Origin: Candidatus Zipacnadia bacterium
GTDB lineage: Bacteria > Armatimonadota > Zipacnadia > Zipacnadales > Zipacnadaceae
Length of the DNA: 5,290 nucleotides
Direction: 5' to 3'
Assembly (NCBI GenBank): GCA_029821415.1
Contig: JALGTJ010000095.1
Coordinates: 1 to 5,290 of the forward strand
Positions 1 to 5,290 of this stretch are shown here, one piece after another. The notes beneath the pieces were generated by a model, which saw only the letters and a list, made by a program, of their open reading frames with translations, ran no database searches and was not told the origin of the DNA. The position numbers were made by a program, and so were the translations under genes. The stretch's first letter is position 1. Every line of letters begins with the position of its first letter.

Positions 1-13
1 ACGCCTTCTTCAC
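1..13 (-). CDS. Probable first codons of a gene leaving the window (start uncertain)
   Basis: Downstream of the promoter and the perfect Shine-Dalgarno, the minus strand reads GTG AAG AAG GCG T, giving M-K-K-A then a codon beginning with T. The same frame is open upstream to include V-N-A-F-L. The GTG overlaps the stop of a four-codon frame (ATG CTT TTC TGG TGA) as GTGA, an arrangement typical of translational coupling. Too few residues are visible for a family call. M-K-K-A followed by Phe would fit a type IV prepilin or pseudopilin leader (cleavage before FTLIE), and such genes are common in lineages carrying the DUF6785 family, but this is a guess. A one-base error in the TTTT run would instead join the ATG at 24 to this frame. 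Confidence 0.35.
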
Positions 14-24
14 CAGAAAAGCAT

Positions 25-34
25 TCACCTCCTT
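25..34 (-). promoter_or_regulatory. Perfect Shine-Dalgarno AAGGAGGTGA
   Basis: These ten bases match the complement of the 16S rRNA 3' end across their whole length. A strong site here, about 140 nt downstream of a strong promoter on the same strand, indicates a translated gene starting at the left edge. The start it serves is not obvious. The ATG at 24 is only 3 nt from GGAGG and meets a stop after four codons, while the GTG at 13 is 14 nt away. Confidence 0.65.
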
Positions 35-70
35 GTCGGTTTAGCGGGCCTACTTCTTAAGAGATAGTAA

Positions 71-93
71 GTGTGTAGCACAACACACTACAC
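71..93 (-). repeat. Leader inverted repeats with two exclusive pairings
   Basis: Plus-strand GTGTAG (73-78) and CTACAC (88-93) form a 6-bp inverted repeat around a 9-base loop. Alternatively, GTGTGT (71-76) pairs with ACACAC (83-88) around a 6-base loop. The two pairings share bases and cannot coexist, so the leader could switch between them. The GT/AC-rich simple composition also makes chance pairing easier. Confidence 0.3.
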
Positions 94-95
94 TA

Positions 96-110
96 TACAA
101 TGACATTGTA
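96..110. repeat. 15-bp palindrome TACAATGACATTGTA, operator-like
   Basis: Two 7-bp arms, TACAATG and CATTGTA, flank a single central base (A on plus, T on minus). The palindrome is centred about 72 bases downstream of the predicted start of transcription and about 80-90 bases before the probable start codon. Its form suits a dimeric helix-turn-helix repressor acting as a roadblock; in RNA it could also be a weak hairpin. Arms of this length are unexpected by chance in a 250-base gap (order of a few per cent), so it is suggestive only. Confidence 0.35.
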
Positions 111-137
111 CATACTGCGCCCGACGGGGTAATGACA

Positions 138-161
138 CGGCTAAGTGCTGTAACGTAACCG
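138..161 (-). other. Leader hairpin 1
   Basis: In the transcript from the promoter above, CGGUUA (161-156) can pair with UAGCCG (143-138) with one G-U wobble. Two more pairs (GU/AC) can form after a mismatch. It lies at about +15 to +38 of the predicted RNA. The wobble again makes the fold better on the minus strand. No known riboswitch class is recognised here. Confidence 0.35.
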
Positions 162-181
162 TAGACCCCCTTGCCTACTGG

Positions 182-210
182 ATTCTACCATTATTGCGGT
201 TCTGTGTCAA
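182..210 (-). promoter_or_regulatory. Strong sigma70-type promoter, extended -10
   Basis: On the minus strand TTGACA (210-205, perfect -35) is followed by exactly 17 nt and TAGAAT (187-182, five of six matches to TATAAT). The bases TGG immediately before the -10 supply the extended TGn element. Transcription would begin near A176 or G175 and run leftwards. It starts 53 bases after the stop of the membrane protein gene, so it serves the gene leaving the window at position 1. It has all elements of a strong housekeeping promoter, which suggests the next gene is a separate, highly expressed unit or is controlled by a repressor or by its leader. Confidence 0.75.
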
Positions 211-262
211 GAGTTTTACGCTGTGATGACGCCGCCGCCCGCCCCTCAGCACAACCCTTGTT

Positions 263-2131
263 CTACTGCATGGTCAAGAACTTATAGAGGGGCTGGTGCA
301 GGACCAACCCTATAGTACTGGCAATGGTCTTCGCCAGCCAGGCAATTAACAATTGCATCCAGACGACATTCATCTCAAATGCGCCCGCCAGCGCGAATCC
401 GAGGGGATGGAAGGGCCAGTTGACGTAGCGCAGGCGCATTGTTTGGAGAAAAAGTGTGACCGCCCCGCCTACTACTATGGCAATAGTCGGGCCCCAACGA
501 GTTCCCTCGGGGTTACTGAGCCAGGCAGCCAGCTTAGCAAAGGTGGATTGACCGGGAATAATATGTCCCTCGGCCGCAGCACCGAACTGGTAGTTGTAGT
601 GCAGCGAGGTCCAGGTTGCAGCGATGAACCCTATGGTTGTGGCAACAACCAGAACTTGGGCAATCCCCCGGAGGCTAGCACCACTGCGCTCTTGCATCCT
701 AATCGCTTCCAGTTGATAGGCCATAGGCATAGGGCGATACGTGCGACTAAACCAGAAGTACATCGCCATCCCGATAAGGCCTTTTTTCGGAATAGTGCGG
801 CTTCCCAGCACGGCAGTGATGATGCGGTCGGGCTCAGTCTGGGATAGGTCATGAATTGGAGCGCCGAACTGGGCCCGCATGCGCGTGACAGCCACCGCTA
901 ATACGTAGTAAATCAAGAAGAAAACCAGCCCCAGCCACGCTTGCATGCCCATTCTTACGCTAAACCACACCAGGAACGCCATCCCACCGGCTATCCCTGC
1001 TACTGCCATCCGATAGTGCTTGGATTCGTCATCATTGGCCGGACCGGAACCAGGGCTGACGATACTCTGGTAAATACGGCGCAGGTGCCCGCGGCCCAAC
1101 CACAGAGCATAGAGTGCAAATAGCAGGTACGCACCGAAGCCTTGAAAGTTAGCGAATGGGAAATCCCTGATCTGGTCCAGACCGAAAGCTGCACCCATCA
1201 CCATCTCTACCTTCCAGAACAGGTAGAAGAACCAGCACGAAAACAAGAAGTCGCTGGGCATTAAGTAGCCCATACCAATGACCATCGGGTAAAAGGCTCG
1301 GAACACAATCCCGACAGCATTCCATGGTCGCGCCTTCAGTGCGGCCCCTATGTTAACACAATTAATGGCGACCTCAGGCAGCACAGGATAGACCATGGCG
1401 AAGCTGTTCCACGTATCTAACGCTACGGTTAAGCCCAGCCCCAGCCAAAACAATTTACGCCCCAGTAACCGTCGCGGTTGTGATATCTCAACTGGCAGAT
1501 CAACTAACGGACAGGCCAGGTGCTCGCTGTCCAGCCATTGTTTGCGGATTAGCAAGTTCGCACAGATCATTACCACCACCAAAGCGGTGGCAAAGAGCGT
1601 CCACATCGCAATGGGCAGAATCCACGCCGACAGGATGTCGGTCTGATACAGGTTCATGCCGCCCTCGTACAGCCCGCGTAAAGCCTGAGGATCGCGCACG
1701 GTGAGCCAACCCGGTAGGTCCTTGTTGAACAGGGCGTCCCAGTTGTTGCCGGGGTTGGCCATTTGGAACGACCATGTCATTACTGGTATGAGTAGCTGAT
1801 TGAAGTCGCGCGATCCTCCGACCGTCCCCAGACATGCCATAGAATAGATCAGCAGTAACTCTGGTTGGTTAAAGGCCAGTCGTGGTACGAACCGTTCAAG
1901 CAGCAAGTTAAGCAAACTTATGACCAAGAGAGTGAAGACAGCGTTCATCAGCAGGGAAATAGCGGTAGAGAGCATCATAGCCTGCAATGCCTCGACATGC
2001 TGTACCCAGTAAGCATTGAGCACCGCAACTATGAGGCCTACCAATACCGAGCGCCAGGTGACTCCCCGCCGCTTGCCCACTGAATCATGGGTAGGTCGTC
2101 TGGGTTCTGTTCGTAAGAGCTCTTCAGCCAT
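263..2131 (-). CDS. Polytopic inner-membrane protein, DUF6785/DUF6784 family, transporter-like
   Basis: This is a 622-residue integral membrane protein with roughly 12 to 14 hydrophobic segments. The clearest lie near residues 27-44, 50-78, 90-106, 167-195, 226-247, 278-317, 331-346, 376-395, 398-416, 491-507, 548-565 and 580-612. Features I associate with the DUF6785 (N-terminal) and DUF6784 (C-terminal) families are RKQWLDSEHLACPLVDLPVE (196-215), RMRAQFGAPIHDL (417-429), the PMPMAYQLEAIRM stretch (467-479) and WPFHPLGFALAGAFEM (572-587). The segment RKQWLDSEHLACPLVDLPVE recalls a motif of oligopeptide-transporter (OPT)-like proteins, so a solute-carrier role is plausible but unproven. I chose the ATG at 2131 because AAGGA lies 7 nt upstream of it. 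A GTG at 2179 would add 16 residues, but it sits inside a predicted hairpin. The 60-residue polar loop 107-165 could be a periplasmic or cytoplasmic substrate-facing region. The gene lies directly downstream of the GH2 gene, with no separate promoter that I could recognise, which suggests co-transcription. Family assignment is good; function is unknown. Confidence 0.9.
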   Translation of the reverse strand: MAEELLRTEPRRPTHDSVGKRRGVTWRSVLVGLIVAVLNAYWVQHVEALQAMMLSTAISLLMNAVFTLLVISLLNLLLERFVPRLAFNQPELLLIYSMACLGTVGGSRDFNQLLIPVMTWSFQMANPGNNWDALFNKDLPGWLTVRDPQALRGLYEGGMNLYQTDILSAWILPIAMWTLFATALVVVMICANLLIRKQWLDSEHLACPLVDLPVEISQPRRLLGRKLFWLGLGLTVALDTWNSFAMVYPVLPEVAINCVNIGAALKARPWNAVGIVFRAFYPMVIGMGYLMPSDFLFSCWFFYLFWKVEMVMGAAFGLDQIRDFPFANFQGFGAYLLFALYALWLGRGHLRRIYQSIVSPGSGPANDDESKHYRMAVAGIAGGMAFLVWFSVRMGMQAWLGLVFFLIYYVLAVAVTRMRAQFGAPIHDLSQTEPDRIITAVLGSRTIPKKGLIGMAMYFWFSRTYRPMPMAYQLEAIRMQERSGASLRGIAQVLVVATTIGFIAATWTSLHYNYQFGAAAEGHIIPGQSTFAKLAAWLSNPEGTRWGPTIAIVVGGAVTLFLQTMRLRYVNWPFHPLGFALAGAFEMNVVWMQLLIAWLAKTIASTIGLVLHQPLYKFLTMQ

Positions 2132-2138
2132 CGGGAGA

Positions 2139-2143
2139 TCCTT
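2139..2143 (-). promoter_or_regulatory. Shine-Dalgarno site for the membrane protein gene
   Basis: On the minus strand AAGGA is followed by a 7-nt spacer (TCTCCCG) and then ATG at 2131-2129. This is ideal geometry and decides the start in favour of ATG over the in-frame GTG at 2179. The GTG has only a weaker AAAAGGG 6 nt upstream, which is itself part of a hairpin. Confidence 0.7.
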
Positions 2144-2173
2144 GTGTAATATTCGTTGTGGCACACTACTTGG

Positions 2174-2205
2174 GCTCACGAGCAGCCCTTTTGAGCTGCC
2201 TGAGC
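2174..2205 (-). other. mRNA hairpin in the GH2-membrane protein intergenic region
   Basis: Read on the minus strand, GCTCA (2205-2201) pairs with TGAGC (2178-2174). Inside it, GCAGCTC (2199-2193) pairs with GGGCTGC (2188-2182) through one G-U wobble, closing an AAAA tetraloop. A small asymmetric internal loop separates the two stems. The wobble pair would be a C-A mismatch in plus-strand RNA, so the structure favours the strand on which both genes lie. No U-tract follows, so it is not a standard Rho-independent terminator. It may be an mRNA stability or processing element that sets the ratio of enzyme to membrane protein. It would mask the upstream GTG but leave the ATG at 2131 free. Confidence 0.45.
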
Positions 2206-2237
2206 AATATTTTGCCCACCACTGGCTGCGCGTCGGG

Positions 2238-2249
2238 CATTAGCTAATG
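2238..2249. repeat. 12-bp perfect palindrome CATTAGCTAATG
   Basis: This palindrome is perfectly self-complementary. It lies about 43 bases downstream of the GH2 stop and 107 bases upstream of the membrane protein ATG. It could be a dimeric regulator site or chance: roughly one perfect 12-mer palindrome is expected in a window of this size. I saw no matching copy near the other promoter region, so a shared operator is not supported. Confidence 0.25.
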
Positions 2250-2292
2250 TGCAACAAGCTACGACCCCGCTTTCTTGGGTGGCGGTAGCTGT

Positions 2293-5290
2293 CTAAGGCA
2301 CAGGACTAACGCGCGCTTGATTCCATACCGCCGGCCAACGGTAAGCATTATCGTCTGTATCTAAGGCCCAGTCCAGCTTGCTCTCACGCAGTAGCGCCGG
2401 GTCATCAGCATCATTAAGTGCCACATCGAATCCAAGCAGTTGCCCCACCGCGAGTGTTGGCTGGCCCAGTGAGCGGAGTGGCAAGCGTGCCTCCAGGGCG
2501 TAGCCCACAGGCTCCTGAGTATCAACCACTGCGATTTCTGCTTGCACCTCTTGCCTAACGGACAGGGTACTAATCACGATCTGCGGCATCAAGGCGCTAC
2601 TGCCTGCGTTGAGGACCACTTGGAAATCATCCTGGCCGTACACCTGAGCATCGGAAGGTCCCGAGAAGCCCATGAACAGTTCTACACTGTCACCTTCATG
2701 TGCGGCCGCAGCAGGCTGCATTACGCGAGCGTGGTCATCCCTGACGAGTGCATACAGATAGAGGCTCTCTTCGTCCCAGGCCAGCTTCACTGTAGCGCTG
2801 AGATCCTCCGGCCCCTGCCAGTTCTCAGCCAGCATATTCCGTTTGACCAGTTGCTCCACGGTCCCCAGTTTAATGGCTGGATAACCAGCCCATTCCTCAC
2901 CATTCCCGTCCACAGTGACGGTCAGCGGGGCATGGTGCAGAGTATACTCCAGACGCATGGGGCGGGTGACCATAAGTTTATGCTCAGGCTTTGGGGCTGG
3001 GCCAGTCGTGTCGGCAGCGGCGGCAGCCGCCTTGTGAGCGCGGGCCTCGCGGACGAGTTCCATAAAATGCTCACGGTCCGTGTCGGGCTGATTCAGGGGC
3101 TCAACTAACGCCCCAGAAGCGCCGGCGGGCAGATCCAGCCGACAGTACTGGATGAACTCGTACCCCGCTTTCTTACTTCGCTCAGCCCAGTACACATCTA
3201 CTGTCGTAGCGGCCAGATCGTCTAAACTCACATTGTAGCGTCCCGGCATAGGCAGTACAAACCATGCCCGTCCCTGCAGATCGGTACGCACCATCTGAGC
3301 AGGCACAGCCTGACCCTCATCGGGGCTGACGCGCACGTAGCGGTCAGGTACTGGTTGGCCGCGCAGCCCGGCAATAACGATAAGTTCCGGACGGCGTTTC
3401 CGGGGTAGGGGTGGTAGATTGCCGCCACTGATCTGCGCATAGGCCTGGGCTACCTTTTCACCCACTATATTGATGCCATAGGATTTACGCGTCGGATCCC
3501 ACCAGTTGATGTTGCTGTAAGCTGCAGCCGCCCCCCACCCCAAACCGGTGACCTTAATATCCTCTCCCGAATCCGCAGGCCAGGCAACTTTCGCTTCGAT
3601 GATGTCGGGACCTTCAGCACGAACTGCGAGGTCATACCGCTCGCCAATAGGGTGCCCCTGGCTCCTGGCTACCTCTACCAGCCCATAATTCCAAGGGCCG
3701 CCCTCAAACTCGGTCTCCGTTTTTGGTCCGTTGAGGGCAAGCCCTGCCAGAGATAACATTTGTATGCCATCGCCACCCCGTTTATGGTAGTCAAGGGCAC
3801 TCTCAGCCCAGTATTCGGCCATTGAACTGTACAGGCGGTAAGCCTGTCTGCGCTGTTCTGGCGTTATTCCGGGGAGACCCCATATCAGGTCGGAGTTGCC
3901 GACGACTTCGCCGATGATCTGGGGCCGGTCATCGTGAAAGTTGAAGAGGCCAGCTATGCGGTTGACATCGTTCATCAACGGTCGGCCATAAGGATGAACA
4001 TTCCACATATCAGGCTCAAAATCTATACCGAACTTCTCGGCGAGCGTTATTCGTGGGCTACCTTGGGCATCAACGACCCGAGTCGGGTCTTCCTGTTTGA
4101 TGATCGTCTGCAGGTTGGCCAGACCCTGCAAACCCCGTGGATCGGCACCAAAATCCGCCTGACAGGCCACTTCATTGTTGCTCTCCCAGATGATGATGCT
4201 AGGGTGATTGCGGTGCGCCCGCACATACTGTCGTATCATTTGCTCCGTAAGCTCAGCCCTCTGCCCCACCACACAATCAACACAAGCCTCGTTAGGCCGG
4301 TCAATTGGTTCATCATAGCCATATACCGGAACGTCATTGTGGACATTGACTTCCAGGGTCATTCCCACCTCGTCAGCTACATCAAACCAAACATCCGGTC
4401 GAGGTTCCCAGCCCAAGCGCAGGTTGTTGCAGTTCATCTCCCGCATTGCTTGCATTGCCATGTTGATGTACTGACGGTTGTTGGGATAGCTGAAGGCCTT
4501 GGCCGTGCTAACGCAATCACCGGTGAGAAAGATCTTCTTGCCGTTTAAGCGGAACTCATTGCCCTCGCACCAAAACTCCCGAAAGCCAAACCGGTCGAAG
4601 CGAGTGTCCGTGATGTTCGCAGCCACAATGTGTGTTTTGAACTCATAAAGAGTTGGTGAGCCATACTTGCCATATCCCCACAAGATGGGGTCGGACCATG
4701 GCTGGCTCAACTCTACGGTCACCGTAGCCCCCTTTGGCACTGCTACTCGCCTTTTCGGCATCGCTATCTTCTTGACCGAGCCGAGAAAGGCACCGGAATA
4801 GAGCATCACCTGTTGGTTATGGTCGCTCCGATTAGTCAGGGATATTCGTGCACCCAGTTCCATCTTCCGATACGAGGGCATTATGAAGACATCAGAGACG
4901 AACACTTGGGGGTACGAAATCAGGAACACATCTCCGATCAGACCACCGTTACGCAACACATAACTACGCCATTTAAGCTGAGCAGTGAAGTCCTCTGCCA
5001 TCCCCGGAGCGTGCACGTCGGCGACGTATACAGCCAGCTCATTGACCTGACCCGGACGGGCCATCTCCGTTATATCAACTTCGTACGGCACATAGACAAA
5101 ACGGTGCTCTCCGACAAACTGGCCATTGACAAACACCTTGCCACAGTGGTTGATGCCCTCAAAGCGCAGACTGATCAGTCGGCCATCATCCCAACCTGCC
5201 GGAATAATGAAGCCGGTCTTGTACCAAGCGACCGTCCCTTCTTGCACCCCCAAGGCGATGTCGCTCTCTTCCAAGTACCAACCACTTTGC
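2293..5290 (-). CDS. Glycoside hydrolase family 2 enzyme with C-terminal CBM9-like domain, 5' partial
   Basis: This is a retaining glycosidase of the beta-galactosidase/glucuronidase/mannosidase superfamily (GH2). The frame is open to the window edge, and the codons before the TTG at 5274 read Q-S-G-W-Y, so TTG is an internal Leu and the true start lies outside. Numbering from that Leu, residues 1-120 are the rest of the GH2 sugar-binding jelly roll (AWYKTGF, FEGINHCGKVFVNGQFVGEH). Residues 123-222 are the immunoglobulin-like sandwich. The TIM barrel runs from about 225 to 530, with acid/base Glu368 in IIWESNNEV and probable nucleophile Glu456 in PQIIGEVVG; their 88-residue spacing is normal for GH2. 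Residues 535-625 are unassigned. Residues 628-695 look like a small beta-sandwich, followed by an Ala-rich linker (about 745-765). Residues 785-990 are a CBM9-like domain (VDGNGEEWAGYPA, AWDEESLYLYALVRDD, GDSVELF, GFDVALNDADD). It is probably exported, but the signal peptide would be off-window. Substrate is undetermined; the Asn-Asn-Glu motif leans towards beta-mannosidase-like members. The membrane protein gene follows 161 bases downstream. Confidence 0.95.
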   Translation of the reverse strand, partial: QSGWYLEESDIALGVQEGTVAWYKTGFIIPAGWDDGRLISLRFEGINHCGKVFVNGQFVGEHRFVYVPYEVDITEMARPGQVNELAVYVADVHAPGMAEDFTAQLKWRSYVLRNGGLIGDVFLISYPQVFVSDVFIMPSYRKMELGARISLTNRSDHNQQVMLYSGAFLGSVKKIAMPKRRVAVPKGATVTVELSQPWSDPILWGYGKYGSPTLYEFKTHIVAANITDTRFDRFGFREFWCEGNEFRLNGKKIFLTGDCVSTAKAFSYPNNRQYINMAMQAMREMNCNNLRLGWEPRPDVWFDVADEVGMTLEVNVHNDVPVYGYDEPIDRPNEACVDCVVGQRAELTEQMIRQYVRAHRNHPSIIIWESNNEVACQADFGADPRGLQGLANLQTIIKQEDPTRVVDAQGSPRITLAEKFGIDFEPDMWNVHPYGRPLMNDVNRIAGLFNFHDDRPQIIGEVVGNSDLIWGLPGITPEQRRQAYRLYSSMAEYWAESALDYHKRGGDGIQMLSLAGLALNGPKTETEFEGGPWNYGLVEVARSQGHPIGERYDLAVRAEGPDIIEAKVAWPADSGEDIKVTGLGWGAAAAYSNINWWDPTRKSYGINIVGEKVAQAYAQISGGNLPPLPRKRRPELIVIAGLRGQPVPDRYVRVSPDEGQAVPAQMVRTDLQGRAWFVLPMPGRYNVSLDDLAATTVDVYWAERSKKAGYEFIQYCRLDLPAGASGALVEPLNQPDTDREHFMELVREARAHKAAAAAADTTGPAPKPEHKLMVTRPMRLEYTLHHAPLTVTVDGNGEEWAGYPAIKLGTVEQLVKRNMLAENWQGPEDLSATVKLAWDEESLYLYALVRDDHARVMQPAAAAHEGDSVELFMGFSGPSDAQVYGQDDFQVVLNAGSSALMPQIVISTLSVRQEVQAEIAVVDTQEPVGYALEARLPLRSLGQPTLAVGQLLGFDVALNDADDPALLRESKLDWALDTDDNAYRWPAVWNQARVSPVP

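Noticed and set aside
211..262. Terminator after the membrane protein gene
   Set aside because: The GC-rich run on this stretch (GGGGCGGGCGGCGGCG on the minus strand) lacks a complementary arm and a U-tract, so no intrinsic terminator can be supported.
353..847. 164-codon plus-strand frame opposite the membrane protein
   Set aside because: It is antisense to conserved membrane segments and family motifs. The translation is low in hydrophobic order and resembles no protein known to me.
2177..2179. GTG as the start of the membrane protein
   Set aside because: The ATG 48 bases downstream has a better Shine-Dalgarno with a 7-nt spacer. The GTG lies in a hairpin, and the extra 16 residues show no signal-like character. 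It is not fully excluded.
2174..2205. The intergenic hairpin as a Rho-independent terminator
   Set aside because: The bases after the stem on the minus strand (CCAAGTAGTG) have no U-tract.
3015..3033. GCG/GCC-like trinucleotide run as a repeat element
   Set aside because: It encodes the short alanine stretch of the interdomain linker and is simple coding low complexity, not an independent repeat.
2542..3108. 188-codon plus-strand frame opposite the CBM9-like domain
   Set aside because: It overlaps the recognisable CBM9-like coding sequence on the other strand and shows no family features.
3934..4548. 204-codon open frame on the plus strand opposite the GH2 barrel
   Set aside because: It is wholly antisense to the conserved catalytic domain of the GH2 gene. 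It has no recognisable domain or good ribosome site, and its composition is that of a shadow frame.
5272..5274. TTG as the start of the GH2 gene
   Set aside because: The frame stays open to 5290 and the jelly-roll domain would be truncated by a start here, so the codon is an internal Leu and the gene is 5' partial.

Overview
The window holds two large genes, both on the minus strand, plus the regulatory region and probable first codons of a third minus-strand gene that leaves the window at its left edge. Reading in the direction of transcription (right to left), the order is: a multidomain glycoside hydrolase family 2 (GH2) enzyme with a C-terminal family-9-like carbohydrate-binding domain (5290-2293, 5' end cut off by the window edge); a 161-base gap with a stable-looking hairpin and a 12-bp palindrome; a polytopic membrane protein of the DUF6785/DUF6784 type (2131-263); and a 249-base gap with a near-consensus housekeeping promoter, a leader of about 150 nt with several inverted repeats, and a perfect Shine-Dalgarno sequence just before the left edge.

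Organism: bacterial, moderately GC-rich, with sigma70-type promoter elements and canonical Shine-Dalgarno sites. DUF6785/DUF6784-type membrane proteins, and GH2 enzymes carrying CBM9-like C-terminal domains, are to my knowledge typical of Armatimonadota, Planctomycetota and related polysaccharide-degrading or uncultured lineages. That lineage guess rests on protein family impressions, not on a marker gene.

How the parts may work together: the GH2 enzyme would cleave a glycan (its acid/base motif ends in Asn-Asn-Glu, as in the beta-mannosidase branch of GH2) while its CBM9-like domain anchors it to polysaccharide. The membrane protein encoded next could move the released product, but this role is inference from adjacency only, because the family has no established function that I know of. 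The third gene seems to be separately transcribed from its own strong promoter. Its few visible codons (V-K-K-A) would fit a type IV prepilin-like leader but are far too few to decide.

No RNA genes, insertion sequences, CRISPR arrays or attachment sites were seen. The plus strand has only open frames that are shadows of the two genes. The most rewarding places for follow-up are the uncharacterised transporter-like protein paired with the GH2/CBM9 enzyme, and the structured leader at 14-176.
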